The position numbers and the translations under genes are program-made. The notes beneath the pieces were generated by a model. That model had not been told where the DNA came from. It worked only from the letters and a program-made list of their open reading frames with translations, and made no database searches. Positions 43,263 to 56,164 of a DNA stretch of 64,000 nt are shown here, one piece after another. Each line of letters starts with the position of its first letter. Positions within the stretch are counted from its first letter, which is position 1. Source of the stretch: Mytilus edulis (taxonomy: Eukaryota; Mollusca; Bivalvia; Mytilida; Mytilidae); NCBI RefSeq assembly GCF_963676685.1, contig NC_092352.1, positions 27,857,117 to 27,921,116 of the forward strand, read 5' to 3'.

Positions 43263-44509
43263 ACTCAGGACCCCGTTTACAATTAAGCTTACTTGCCTTG
43301 GAAGCAGTTATTTAAAATAGAAAAGGACCACATTTTGTATATTCAGTATTTACCAAGCGAAGAATCAACACCAGACCACCCAATATCAATACTATATACA
43401 TATTGTTATTCTATTGTATGAAAATATGAGGTAACATCCTCCTAGATCGAAAACACTTTACTATGATATCATAAAATAATTGTGTGCACTAAGTAACACT
43501 GTACTATCTAACAGCACTCCCGACTTTTTATCGTAGATATGACATCACTTAATTTGACTGAAAACTGAATTTAAACTGACCATTGCCAACACGATGAATG
43601 TCACAAATGTGGCAGTATCTTTTTACTTTTCCAGGACATTTGAGATCACCCCTAGTTTTGAAAGTGTTGGTATGGCTTCAAATTTCTATATTGTCCTATT
43701 TATTTCAAAATTTACAATGTCTGTGTTATTTTAACGGGTTTCAGTCATGTTTATTCATTGTCCATTTATATTTCAAAATTTACAGTTGGTCAAGTTTTAT
43801 GATGAGCAAATGTGTATGATCGATGGTTTTAAAAGAACTTTGGATGGCTAAAGTAAATAAAATCTATTTACAAACCGGTATTGCTTGATACTTAATCCCT
43901 TTATAGAACGTATCTATTTTTTGAAAGTGCAGCAGAAAAGATGAAATCAAAACGTTCTAAATTGCATGCGTCCGAGACGCTTTTCTAAATTTACGTTCAA
44001 CAGGAAACTTTAAGAAACATTTGCAAGCTGAGCACGTATAAGAAGCGGAATAGTTGAAGAGCTGTTTCAAAGACTGACATATAAATTAATATTTTCTAGT
44101 GCTTTTTTGGTCAGCTCTATAGCCAAAGAAGGAGAACTGCTATAGTTTTATTAAGGACACGACAGCTTCGTTTAATTGAACATAGATATATGTCTATCCA
44201 ACACTGAATTTTTAACATTAATAAAAACAAAATTACATTATCATTTGATACAAAATCATTGAGTTGAAATATATATCGTTATTCAATTGTTCCAAATGGG
44301 GACAAATAATATCGATTTAAAGCAAAACCTACAGTTTAACACTCAATAGACCTTAGTACTGACACAAAACATAATTCAATTTAAAGTTTACGGTTCAAAG
44401 CAGTAAAGTTATAACTTGGATAGAGTATTTATTCCAAAAAATAACAAAACACATTCAAATGAGATATTCAAATTGTCAATACTATCAAATACCTAATATA
44501 AATTTGCAA
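43263..44509. other. unclassified DNA with an R4 fragment at 43600-43700
   Basis: catttgagatcacccctagttttg at about 43637 is R4-derived. No gene recognised. Confidence 0.35.
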
Positions 44510-45235
44510 TACTAGTTAGTGAGCTTTTCTCGTCACTTAGCGTCCGTCGTCCGTCGTCAACTTTTACAAAATATTCTCCTCTGAAACTACTGGGCCAAAT
44601 TTAATCAAACTTGGCCATAATCATCATTGGGGTATCTTGTTTAACGAATGTGTCCGGTGACCCGACCAACCAAACAAGATGGCTGCCATGGCTAAAAATA
44701 GAACTTAGGGGTAAAATGTAGATTTGGGCTCATAACTCTGAAACCAAAGCATTTAGAGCAAATCCGACATGGGGTCACATTGTTTGTCAATTTAAGATCT
44801 ATCTGCCCTGAAATTTTCAAATGAATCAGACAATCGGTTGTACGGTTGCTGCCCCTGAACTGGTAATTTTTAGGAAATTTTGCAGTTTTAGGTTATTATC
44901 TTGAATATTATTATAGATAGAGATAAACTGTAATAAGCAATAATGTTTAGCAAAGTAAGATCTACAAATAAGTCCATATGACCAAAATGCCCTTTATAGT
45001 AAATTTTTAACAATTTTCATTAATTTGGTAAATATTTACAAAATATTTTCCTCTGTAACGAAAGGGCCAAGTTTGTTATAAGCAGAGAAAAATTGTAAGT
45101 AGCAAGAATGTTCAGAAAATTAAGATCTACAAACACATCACCATCACCAAAACACAAGTTTGTCATGCATCCATGTGTAATTTGTTTAATATGTGCATAG
45201 ACCAATGTGAGCGACACAGGCTCTTAAGAGCCTCT
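44510..45235 (+). repeat. R7 dispersed repeat copy
   Basis: It starts with cgtcacttagcgtccgtcgtcc and has tgaaactactgggccaaat, gtgtccggtgacccg, aagatggctgccatggcta and ctgccctgaaattttcaa. It ends with a small palindrome aggctcttaagagcct. I recognise it from memory as a very abundant bivalve repeat. A partial internal duplication is present: ttacaaaatattctcctctg (about 44568) and ttacaaaatattttcctctg (about 45035). Confidence 0.7.
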
Positions 45236-48200
45236 AGTTATATCTTCAAATTTTAATTTCGAAAAATAAGTCTTACTAGTTTTACATTGTATTTTTAAAT
45301 CATTATATTGAATTGTATGTAGTAATTAAGCTTTGGCGGTTAGAAACACATACCGATTTCCGTTTGGACTATTCAAGCTTGGGGTACACCTACATTTGTA
45401 GAGAGTTCAAGAAAGGGAAGCAATTACGTATACAATTATGTCACAAACGAAACTACAAAATTTGGGTGTCGGGGTGTTGTCGTAGCCCTCGCTTGTAATT
45501 GTCCTTTAAATAGCTCTAATATAATACGTGTTTATGATACAGTCTCCAGTAGGCACGAACATGATTCATGTTTTGGTAACAACATATTTCTTGATTTATT
45601 TCACTTGACAGGTCGGGGTTTAACCGGTTCGCTAATCGTAGACCAGTCCATCTATAGACAGGTGTTTCGGGATAAATTAGTCAATAAAGTGTTCAGTTAT
45701 TCGTACCATATCTCACATTCAGTTTTTTTTTATATCCGTTTAGTGACACTGATAGATGATTTAAAATCAGTACTAATTATAACGGCAATAATCCTTATCG
45801 CAAACATTTTCAAATATGCAAATCAAAACGTAAGCTCCATCCGATCAGTTGAATTAACATTGGTAATACATGTACCAAAAAATTTAAAAGAAGCAAGACC
45901 GAAGCGTCTAAACAAAACAATTAAATATACGTGGAAAAAGATGGCATTTTTATGGTCTGGGAAGTGAAAAAAAAATCTTGAAAAATGCATACTCGTATGA
46001 ACAGCAAGTGGTCTGGGTGTCATCTATTCCTATGACAGTCATCACACACCCTTTTTTAATATAAAATGTAACAAAAAGTAAAATCACCAAAAATACTTAA
46101 AGCATATATAACATGATCAATAATGCACATAATGTTCATTTTTTTTTTTGCTAGCACCCTATGGATATAAATTGTGATATATAATATTTATAGGGATATA
46201 GTTCAGCAATTCCATGTTCTTACAATGTAAAATTCCGACATCGTTTCGATTTTTAAAACATGTAAAACAAATTTCAACTTATCAAAGCCGTTGAGCCAAG
46301 TGTCATTTCTTTTATTTATATAATAAAAAAACAAACTGATTAATACGCATTTATAATACACAAAGTTGAATAACTTTTTTCTGTGTCCTGATTTTTCCGT
46401 AAAATACGACATCATCACGATGCGGTTTTGGTGTGATGCAATACCAAAAACGCTTAATCCTTCACATTTATTATTGACCAACGAATAGATTATTTTTTGG
46501 AAAAGTGTGCGATATAAATTAGTTCATAAAAAGAATCTGGATCTTAAATACCATTGAACAAACTCAAGAGTAAAAAGTATTGACATGAATAATAAATGAT
46601 AAGCCATAAGTTTAACTTAACTTATCCATAAATTATCGAGAAAAACTGGATTTTGTACAAAAAATAATGTTGTACCTTAGCTGCGGTATTTGGCAAAACC
46701 TTTCGGAATTGGTGGTCCGCAATTCTCTTCTAGATTATAAGTGTCATAAAGGTAAAACTGTTTCTTAAACAGTAACAGATTTTAAGAGAGGGTAGAACTG
46801 ATCCTAATTGTAGTTTAAACTGCAAAGCAATTAAGAGTTAACATTTATTGTCATTAAAATGTTTCGCGGTTATAACATGTGGTTGTCCATGGATTTATGA
46901 GTTTTGAACAGCGGTATACTACTGTTGCCTTTATTTATAAGAAATTAAAATTTGAAGGATCATAGACATATATTGGAATTGATTCGTTAACAGGTAGTTT
47001 CTCTACTTTTTTATTTAGATTAACACGTATACCATGTTAACATGCATTCCGTTTAAATTGTAAATATTATAACTATATAAATAAAACATATAATAATCAC
47101 ATTCGATTGAAACAACAATACGTATAAACGGCTGCGCATGTGGAAACTAATTTTTCTTTTGAATATCATAGTTTAATATATTATTATTATCGATTATTTC
47201 CATAAACGCGATAATTTTAACATACGATTTACTTTAGAATTTTCAGTCAAGACAGAAAGATGAATACCACGGAGACAATTTTTAAACATAGAAATAGGAC
47301 AGACAGCACCATGGAAAACGAAAAATGACAGAATTCGAAATACATACAAAAGTGCAAAAACACTACACAATTAAAGACCGACAGACATAAACGAAACCAT
47401 TTACTCTGGGTATCCTGAAGTTGCTTTATAATAGATATCCGCGTTTTATTACTACTGTTAAAGTCATTGCAGTAACATATCTAGTGCGAGTGGCCTTTGA
47501 TTGTTTTTTTCCCTAACTTTAAGACATACTAACTTATAAACCAACGATACATATACCTTCTTATTATTAGCGAAAACAGTTTTATACATTTATATATTAT
47601 ACATATATTGTTTTGTTATTTATGCCAACTACTTTATAACAACAGTGGTGGTGTCCTCTTTCTTAAAATTCCAAAGTCTGGTGATAACGATGACCGCATT
47701 AGTTTCATCGTACTTAATTATATGATACAACGGATATAGTTAGTCTGTCTCATTTCTTTACTTAATCTAATAGTTGACAATGAGGAGGTCGGTTGAGATT
47801 AAGCGTTAATATTTTTAAAAAATCATTGATATGCGTTTGTTAACATTGAAATTTGGTAATCAAATATAATTTATACTTAAATTATACTTAAATCATTTCA
47901 GTTTAATAAGTGTTTTTTCAATATTGTCTATGTATTGATTCTTCTGTTCATGGTGTTTTCCCTTAGGATTTTAATTGTTCGTGGCAATCCTTTACTATAA
48001 ATATATAATTTAAATGTCGTTCTACGTTATGATTTAAAGAGGATTTAGATTTTGTTATGTCAAAGAATCTTCAACACGATATTGTGAATACTGCGTGACA
48101 CCTTTTTTAAAGGATGACAGGAATTATCAGACAGTTGGCCAGCGCTGCATTAGACAATACCACCGACATAACCCGTCTCTTTTAAAATATGATAGACATA

Positions 48201-48539
48201 TAAAAAATAGCGAACAAAGCATCGTTCATGTAACCTGACTTTGACCATGTTCAAATGTGATGGTCTCATACATTCAGATCATAACATCATATTTTTGGAT
48301 GTGATCAGGAATGAATATTTAACTACTTTATATCTAGCAAATAACGGAAGTATTTCGGTTGGCATATATGGTTTATTATTAATTTTATTTAATAAATGCT
48401 CAAGGTGTAACAATATCTATTAAAACAGCTGATGATTATTTAACTTCTAGTATATGATCGCTGATACTTACGGAGAATGTGTGTGTTTGTTGACTATGCT
48501 TTTGAAGCTACATTTTGATTTCTTAGCTTACTTTGAATT
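45236..48539. other. unclassified AT-rich DNA, small R5 fragment at 46905-46945
   Basis: No supported gene. A 120-codon frame at 45605-45967 (+) starts at a TTG after an acceptor-like tract but has no recognisable domain. The R5 fragment reads gaacagcggtatactactgt in reverse orientation. Confidence 0.35.
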
Positions 48540-48875
48540 TTATAATTATTCAGTTGAATGTATAAGCCCAATAGGCTAAATATGAAAAACATTAAAATCA
48601 CGAAAATGCTGAACTCTGAGAAAAATTCAAAACAGAAATTAAAGTCCCTAATCCAATGGCAAAATCAAATGCTAAAACACATTAAACGAATGGATAACAA
48701 CTGTCATTTCTGACTTGGTATAGGCATTTTGTAATGTAAAAAATGGTTGATTAAACATGGTTTTATAGCTATCTAAACCTCTCACTTGTATGACAGTGGA
48801 ATAAAATTTCATTATATTGATAACGATGTGTGAACAAAACAAACAGACATAATTTTAACAGTGATTTGGTCCCAT
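48540..48875 (+). repeat. R6 family copy
   Basis: aacgaatggataacaactgt, ggtataggcattttgta, tagctatctaaacctctcac and gataacgatgtgtgaacaaa match 62740-62920. Confidence 0.7.
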
Positions 48876-49529
48876 ATTCATTAAAGTGTTTAGAATACTT
48901 AAGATGTGGGATTTTCTGAGGATATAACCCTGTTTTAATATACAGTGCGATAAGTGTCGTCAATTACATTATTACATCACGGTGCTATTATACTCACAAC
49001 TAAGCAAACATTCGCACGAAGACTTTATATTCTTAGATGTGGATTAGATACGTTTGAAAATATCACTTGATCCACCAACTTTCTTTGTTATATTATTTTA
49101 TTTGAAAGTTTTACATTTGTTACAGATACACAAAGTACCGGTACCTTTTCACGGCCTCGTTAACGTTAGTATATAGAATTTCAGTGATAAGGTTTGTACT
49201 TGTTAGTGCACAATATATAAATTAATAATGACAAACATGAAACTGAATAGAAATAAGATATTATGATATTTAATAAATTTTATTTCATGAAACTGATTTA
49301 ATTTTTGCTGCAACCAGATTATGGAATTTTTCAAATTTGCCTTCTTTATTTATCATTAAAAAAATCTGCTTTGTACTAGACTTATACGTTGAGTCTGATC
49401 TTTAACGTGCTAGTTTACAAGAATACGACATCTTATTCTGATTGGAAGACGATCACATGGTCCAGTCTTTGTTCTGACTCCGTAATGCCGCGTGCTTATT
49501 GGAGTCGTAATAATATTGTTATTATTTGA
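48876..49529. other. unclassified AT-rich DNA
   Basis: No gene or repeat recognised. Confidence 0.3.
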
Positions 49530-49602
49530 ATACGTCAGGGATCAAACCCACGACCTCATGCAATCGAATGAGCAATCTACTACGAGACCATCGAGGCGAT
49601 GT
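49530..49602 (-). other. tRNA-like fragment, probably SINE-derived
   Basis: On the minus strand, an A-box-like TGGTCTCGTAGTAG (49590-49577) and a B-box-like GGGTTTGATCCC (49549-49538) sit at tRNA spacing, within catgaggtcgtgggtttgat. The acceptor ends do not pair well, so it is not called a tRNA gene. Confidence 0.55.
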
Positions 49603-49789
49603 CTTTAGATTGAAAACCAATAAAAAATTGACGAAATTACCGTAACAGTTGACGTTGGACGAAGCTATGAAGAAATATTATTTGGCAAACATTGGTTTGT
49701 CGGTTATCTGTTAGTCTCTAAATCACTTGTTTTTATTGTATTTTATAAATATATTTTTTTTCTTAATACATCAATTCAGTTTATATACT

Positions 49790-50060
49790 AAAAAGAGTGG
49801 TGAAAGAGACCGACAAATAATCAAACTCATAAATCATAAAACGAACAGACTATGCAATGGCAAAACGAGGATACAAGCACAACATAAAAGACTAGAGACT
49901 GACCAACACGAACCTCAGCGAAAACCGATTCTGATCTTAGTAGTTCCTGAAGGGTAGGTATACAAACCCTGCTTCACAGGTAGCATCCGTTGTGTTGATC
50001 ATGTAAATACACAGTTGGAGCTTATTCGTCGTCATGATAGTATCTATTACATTTCCAATT
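49790..50060 (-). repeat. R4 family copy, reverse orientation
   Basis: It contains ataatcaaactcataaatca, atggcaaaacga and accaacacgaacctcag, ending with cctgcttcacaggtagcatc; it is a diverged reverse complement of 13900-14175. Confidence 0.6.
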
Positions 50061-51944
50061 TCACCACTTGAAAATCTAGATTTAAAAGCTTTCTTGTAAG
50101 CTGCAAAAATCATAATAGAAAAAAAAAACCAATTATTTTAATATTGTATCAACTGGAAGATTTATATTCTGCATATGCATGCTGAAATTTTGCTACATAT
50201 ATAAATGGAAAATTACTCTCAGTCTATTAACTTATCTGTTATATTTATTGTATTTTACTTTTGATAATTAAATTTTTAACTTTTGATAATTGATAATTGA
50301 CCCGAACTATATATTTTTCTTACAATGTATATTGATAATGTATCAATTATATTTGATTCGTGTCTGACCGATAGGAAAGTAAATAAATGATACGTTACGT
50401 TCTTATAAAGTATTTATTTGATTATACTCATATGATATATCAATTTGTTAAGTCTATTATTTGATGCTTTGTAATCTGTTATGTGATATCAGAAGACAAA
50501 TAATGTTTACCTACTAATTAATGTATAATGATAAACCCCATGTGGTTGCATTGAATATAAGCTTAGATTTTTATCTCTATCAATTTATTGAACTAAATAA
50601 GAAAATTCACTACTGTTGTCTCGCTTCTCAATAACAATATACATCAATAAATGCATGCATTCCATAACAACGCTACTGTTATATAATTAAACAAAGATAA
50701 AGAAATTGTAAGGATATAAATTCTGTAATTAACTATTTGCGAGTAAAGCAAACAGCTTTAGGGAAAGTAAGATGGAGTAAATATTTTTTATAGGAGACAG
50801 CGTTCTCTAGTTAATAATGAATTAGTTCATTAAAACGATCTAGTATATACAATAGAGAACAGAGTGAACTTGACCTGAAGCTTTAAAAAAAACATATAGG
50901 ATATTGATTCATGTGTCAAACATATTAATAAAACGTTTGAGTGCTTGAAACCCCCAAAAAGCAACAAAAACGTTGATCATCTTTGTCTGACGTATTTAAA
51001 ACCTTTGCATGATTACCTAATTTAAGAACTAACAAGAACAAATGTATCCATTAAATAATGCATATAACTAAGAATTGGCTACAGGACAGATACTAAATTT
51101 AAATTATATTTAATTTGAATAGGCTGTGTGATAATGTTTACATATAGAGGTAAAACCATAGATGACAACTTAATGAAATTACAACCAGGACAAGAAAGTA
51201 ATTTGTGAATCCATAACGCTATCATTTTTTTTTAAATTGCAGCTAAATATTTACATGGCCATCTCCCTGTATAACTTTAATACTGTATCAATAGCAACCA
51301 TTAATTTACATCAAATTTTGTAAAGTCTTTTATGACGAATTTTGTAAAACAAATCATCATGATTTAAAATGTAGATTGTAGATATACACACTGCATTTAA
51401 ACTATCGATACATGTAAATATATATTATTCTCGTACATCAAAAGGTCAACATTAGCTGTGAAAATGCAATGATGCAATTTTCTCATAACGTTTACTGCTC
51501 AGTTTGAGTGATATATCCTTACAATACTCAATGGATAAGCTCAACTGCAAAACAACTTTGCCTTTTTTATTAAGGCATATTTATAGTACCTCTGACTTTA
51601 TTGGCATACAACATTTGTATCTCGATTGAGTTTTGCATAATCACTAAATCGTAATGATCTGCTTGAATAACATCTTTTCCTGCTAAATATAAAAAAAAAT
51701 AGAATTTCTAACACAGCAAAAGATTGATATGTATATGTGTGTGTACACAACGAGAACCACAAATAATTTTAGTTATAGGTTCAACTTCCTTGTCAAGGCT
51801 CAGAACTAAACGTTGGATCAACTAAGTATGAATTTATAACATTGGACAATAACACTAAAAGATAAAACAAAAAAGGTTGACAAAGTCGTCAACGCTGGAT
51901 ATATGTCTATCAATACCTCAAGGAACGTATATCATGTATATAAA
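50061..51944. other. unclassified AT-rich DNA
   Basis: Very AT-rich; no gene, RNA or repeat family recognised. Confidence 0.3.
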
Positions 51945-52145
51945 GTTATCAAAGGTTCCATGATTATAATTTGATACGCCAGATGCGCGTTTCGTCTTCA
52001 TAAGACTCATCATCACGCTCAGATCAAAATAGTTATAAAGCCAAACAAGTACAAAGTTGAAGAGCATTGAGGACCCAAAATTCCAAAAAAATTGTGCCAA
52101 ATACGGCTAAGGGTATCTATTCCTGGGATAAGAAAATCCTTAGAT
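51945..52145 (+). repeat. R3 family copy
   Basis: ttatcaaaggttccatgattataatttgat, ccagatgcgcgtttcgtct, gataagactc-like core, agccaaacaagtacaaagtt and tcctgggataagaaaatcc match 61155-61365 closely. Confidence 0.8.
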
Positions 52146-52666
52146 ATACCTTGCTTAGTCACATTTTTTTTTTTAATTGGGTATCCCGTGATTTTTTTTT
52201 CTTATCTATATGGGTAAAAAAAGTATTCCTTCTATATAATTTATCATTAGTGTTTAGAAAATGTTCGAGTTCCTATCTACAAGTATATATAACTTCTCGT
52301 TTATCCATTCAAGTCGTCCTCACCACTTCACTGCATACTCTCGTTTTCAACCTTCGTTTGAGATAATACATAAAATTATTCGCCTACTTCTTTTTATTAA
52401 TTAAGTATATATTTTTTACATCACTTGTTAGTAGGTAATCACTAATTAAAGCTGCATACACATGGTACAGGTCTCCTCAATATATTGACGCCATAAGGAT
52501 ACTGATGAGATTAATAACTTGATATTTGAAAAATTAATAATTAAAGTTTTCCAGTAATCGCTTGAAGGAACACATTTGCTTTAACGATGAGTTTTTCCAT
52601 TGTTACACTTACCATCACAAGTAATAGATGATAATGTCCTCGTGCGAGGGAAGACTCTATTGAACT
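52146..52666. other. putative promoter region of the signal-peptide exon
   Basis: AT-rich. It lies directly upstream of the ATG at 52667. No TATA or initiator could be assigned with confidence. Confidence 0.3.
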
Positions 52667-52724
52667 ATGATTTTTTTTACTTATTTTGTGGTTTTATTTT
52701 GCTGTATTGGAACAGTTTGTGCTG
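52667..52724 (+). CDS. first exon encoding a signal peptide (partial gene)
   Basis: ATG at 52667-52669 opens a 19-codon hydrophobic segment, MIFFTYFVVLFCCIGTVCA, plus the first base of a Gly codon, and ends at a consensus donor, G then GTAAGT (52725-52730). The peptide has a hydrophobic core and a small-residue cleavage site (VCA, then G), the form of a secretory signal sequence. The exon phase (1) is typical of secreted-protein genes, where the signal peptide exon ends just after the cleavage site. No downstream exon was recognised before 64000, so the mature protein is unknown. The intron may be long, or this may be a decayed copy. Confidence 0.55.
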
Positions 52725-53384
52725 GTAAGTAATGATGAATTCGTTATTATAGTACTGTCAAATATTTGCAGCAAGTACTTTAATTATTGTATACAATAAT
52801 TAATTGTGCTCAAATTCACGTCTGTTGGAATTTTGTAATGTTTTGGTTATGTTTTATAGTGAATTTAGTTAATGTACTTTTTATCATTAGTTTTTATATG
52901 CTTTTTTTTTTTTAACCCTGATTGATTGATAGCACAGTTAATAGAATAAATTTAGCTCAGATAATAAGTACGTAAATGTCCAGTTCATCCATATAGAACT
53001 GAACTTACTTCAATATCATGAAAAACCATTTACGAGGGTTCGGATTTGCAACTATTTGAAAATATGAAAAAATCGTTCCTAATGTTTTCATCATAAAATG
53101 CTTATATGGTTAAAATTCATTTTAATTTATGTATATTTCATAAAGAGCTACAGAAATTTTTTTATGTATTACCGTTGAAAACTAGCGGACGAAAAAAATT
53201 AAAAAACGGTTTCTAATAATTGCTTCCCTTCACTCATTTAAACTGGTGGAGAGTTGTCTTATTGACAATATTTTTTTCATACTTACGCCCTGCAGCACAA
53301 TCACAGACCTAAAAGTAATGTTACAAGACGATCTTAGGACGAATAAAAGATAACAATTTCCCGTTTCTTTTTTTTTTTTTTTTT
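52725..53384. other. putative intron sequence
   Basis: AT-rich, begins with the GTAAGT donor. No acceptor with a plausible coding continuation was found. Confidence 0.3.
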
Positions 53385-53670
53385 TTGTATTTTGCAAAAC
53401 GTTTAGGAAATGTTGGTCTTTAGTGCCCTTTAACTTCCTACTTAATTTTTGTCTTTTGCTTTTTTTTAATCGAACGTCACTAATGAGTTTTTTGTAGACG
53501 AAGCGCGCGTCTGTCGCAAATACAAAACTTGAATCCTGGTATCTATGATGAGTTTATTTACAACCACTGGGTTGATGTCACTGCTAGTGGAGTTTGTATT
53601 CCCCGAGGGTATCACAAACCCAGTAGTCAGCACTTCTGTGTTGACAAGAACTAATATTGATATGGTCATA
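53385..53670 (-). repeat. R3 family copy, reverse, with extension
   Basis: acgtcactaatgagtttttt, gtagacgaagcgcgcgtctg and gaatcctggtatctatgatg are the reverse of the R3 core. The segment tttacaaccactgggttgatg to cagcacttctgtgttgacaa is an extension not seen in the plus copies. Confidence 0.65.
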
Positions 53671-53749
53671 CATGTAATTTAACTGTTTACAAAACTTTGA
53701 AATATTTTAAATACTAAGACTATTCTGACTCAGGAATAAATTACCAAAG

Positions 53750-53915
53750 CTGTATTTGGCAAAACTTTTTAAGAAATTTTGGTCCTCAATGCTCTACAAC
53801 CTCAAACCTAATGTTTCCCGTTTTAACTTTTATTAATTCGAGCGTCACGGATGATTTTTTGTAAACGAAAAGTGCGTCTGACCCAAATAAAAAATTTAAA
53901 TCCTGTCTTGCAGAT
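53750..53915 (-). repeat. R3 family copy, reverse, adjacent
   Basis: A second copy of the same block (ttggcaaaactttttaag, gagcgtcacggatgattttt, aaaagtgcgtctgaccca), diverged from the first. The two are in tandem about 365 bp apart. Confidence 0.6.
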
Positions 53916-54076
53916 TATTATTTCATATACAGACAAGAAGAAATTAAATGCATTTGGAACTTATTTTTATCGGATTGTTATTTATTTCTGAAGATCAGTG
54001 GAGCTATAAATCTTAATAGTTATCAAAGGTACCAGGAATATAATTTGTTCATATGATGAAATTATAATCTTTGAGT
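53916..54076. other. short spacer with R3 start fragment
   Basis: atagttatcaaaggtaccagg at about 54017 is the R3 left end, cut off after about 35 bp by other sequence before R2. Confidence 0.45.
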
Positions 54077-54575
54077 CAGTTTAATTGAAGTCTGGAGCTG
54101 GCATGTCAGTTAACTGCTAGTAGTCTGTTGTTATTTATGTATTATTGTCATTTTGTTTATTTTCTTTGGTTACATCTTCTGACATCAGACTCGGACTTCT
54201 TTTGAACTGAATTTTAATTTACGTATTGTTATACGTTTACTTTTCTACATTGGCTAGAGGTATAGGGGGAGGGTTGAGATCTCACAAACATGTTTAACCA
54301 CGCCGCATTTTTGCGCCTGTCCCAAGTCAGGAGCCACTGGCCTTTGTTAGTGTTGTATTATTTTAATTTTAGTTTCTTGTGTACAATTTGGAAATTAGTA
54401 TGGCTTTCATTATCACTGAACTAGTATATATTTGTTTAGGGGTCAGCTGAAGGATGCCTCCGGGTGCGGGAATTTCTCGCTACATTGAATACCTGTTGGT
54501 GACCTTCTGCTGTTGTTTTTTCTATGGTCGGGTTGTTGTCTCTTTGGCACATTCCCCATTTCCATTCTCAATTTT
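54077..54575 (-). repeat. R2 family copy, near full length
   Basis: It starts tcagtttaattgaagtctgg and ends ccccatttccattctcaatt. Landmarks in order: agtctgttgttatttatgta, gacatcagactcggactt, tatagggggagggttgaga, tgtcccaagtcaggagcc, ggtcagctgaaggatgcct and tcgggttgttgtctctttgg. An R3 core follows immediately (54585). The 136-codon frame that starts at 54454 runs from R2 into AT-rich DNA and is not a gene. Confidence 0.8.
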
Positions 54576-54584
54576 ATTTAGTAC

Positions 54585-54640
54585 GACAGACGCGCGTTTT
54601 GTCTACATAAGATTCATCAGTGATGCTCATATAAGCTGTT
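54585..54640 (+). repeat. R3 core fragment
   Basis: gacagacgcgcgttttgtct and cataagattcatcagtgatg; the rest of R3 (agccaaacaggtacaaagtt) resumes at 55070 after about 430 bp of inserted sequence. So this R3 copy is interrupted. Confidence 0.65.
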
Positions 54641-54967
54641 ATCTTAATTCTTATTCCTTTTATTTGAAAATGTGCTGTGATTTTTGTTTTTTTTGTTTTC
54701 TTCGTACAATTTTTATTCTAGCAAAAGTTTTCATGACCATTTCAATTATTTATTATAATCTTTCTGCTAAATTTTTAATATATTTTCGCTTTCTATGTTT
54801 TAATTATTTTATTTTTTTTGTACTTATTATTAATTTTAATTCTATTATTTTTCTATCAATATAATTATTTATGTTCATATACCTTTCATATATACGTTTT
54901 TAGTTCTTTAAAACATAACATTTTTTATTTCATTTTGTTTTGTGGTTAACTTAATATATTTTTATCA
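54641..54967. other. AT-rich insertion within an R3 copy
   Basis: Extremely T-rich; ends at a SINE/LINE-like 3' tail. Probably a retroelement body too diverged to recognise. Confidence 0.4.
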
Positions 54968-55060
54968 TGTATATATATATGTAAAGCGCCTTAGAGTGAT
55001 TTTATTGTTATATAGGGCGCTATAGAAATTTTTACTATTATTATTATTATTATTATATCA
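54968..55060 (+). mobile_element. SINE/LINE-type 3' tail with (TAT)n
   Basis: taaagcgccttagagtgatt and agggcgctatagaaattttt followed by a TAT/ATT trinucleotide run (55036-55060). The paired GCGCC/GGCGC motifs and the trinucleotide tail are typical of RTE-type LINE and SINE 3' ends. It splits the R3 copy. Confidence 0.65.
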
Positions 55061-55135
55061 AAATATTTATAAAGCCAAACAGGTACAAAGTTGAAGAGCA
55101 TTGCGAATCAAATTTCCAAAAGGAATACAAGTCTG
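55061..55135 (+). repeat. R3 right-end fragment
   Basis: tcaaaatatttataaagcca, aacaggtacaaagttgaaga and gcattgcgaatc match 61240-61300. Confidence 0.65.
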
Positions 55136-56164
55136 TACTTTGTTAATTATAAGAAGTAAAATTCAAAGTTACTTATAGTCGACAAACGAATAATACACGT
55201 CTTTTTCTCTTTCAATCAATTGGCGGTTGCAGTACTCTAATAAAGAAAGGGTTTATGGGACAAATGTCTCAATGAAACTATTTACACAACCTACAAAGTA
55301 AAGTACCTGCCACAAGGTTGTAGTATCTTTTTACACGTCCCATAACATGAACCCATTCTAGATTATTTGCTTGAAAGCTAATTTATAATTATATTTGTGA
55401 TACAATTTATCCTTTGTTTCTCAGGTAGGTTGTATAGATTTAATCAACAGTGGTTTACTTATGTTCAGATAGTAACAAAAACAAAGGGATCTTATTAACA
55501 GCAAAAGGAGTCATACGACTATTCTGATATCTAAAATCTATAAGATGCAAAACATGTCGCTAGTGAGATGGGCCCATATTAACCCGAATAATTCAGTCGT
55601 TATATTAAGATCACTACGATAACTCAATTAACTTCGAGAAAAGAAGTGGATAGAGGGCGCTGAATTATTCAAGTTAGGCCCATATTGATATATATCGTAT
55701 CAGTGAGTCGATTGCTGATGCTAACCATAAACAAATGATGCGTTGATTTTAGTCACTTTTCTTTATAAATATGTTGGAGACAAATTTTATCAATGAGCAC
55801 CATATGATTATTTTATGTCATTTTAACGGAAATATATGTACCATCAATATATAATTTTTAAGAAAAAAAAGTCTATGGGTATGAAATTGGAGACTTGGAA
55901 AAAAATTAAGAAAAGTTTTTGTAGATTGTATTTGTGTTTCTATGCAAATGGTAACACCTATTTTTAAAAATAATCAATCAATCATATTTGAGAAAATATA
56001 AATGATAAATAGTAAAATCACAAAAAAAAAAAAAACGAAACTCCGAGGAAAATTCAAAACAGAAAGTGCCTAATCAATGGCAGAACGTGTATATTTACGC
56101 TAAAAATTTGTCATTTAAAACTGATAAAATAGCGAATATTCAAATTGCTGACATTTAACATTTT
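55136..56164. other. unclassified DNA
   Basis: No gene recognised. A small R6-like scrap (aaactccgaggaaaattcaa) lies at about 56038. Confidence 0.3.

Noticed and set aside
45605..45967. 120-codon plus-strand open frame starting at a TTG
   Set aside because: It has an acceptor-like tract before it, but no recognisable domain, no ATG start and no neighbouring exon; hydrophobic stretches come from T-rich DNA.
54454..54864. 136-codon plus-strand open frame
   Set aside because: Starts inside an R2 repeat and continues through T-rich sequence; F/Y/I-rich translation is a composition effect.
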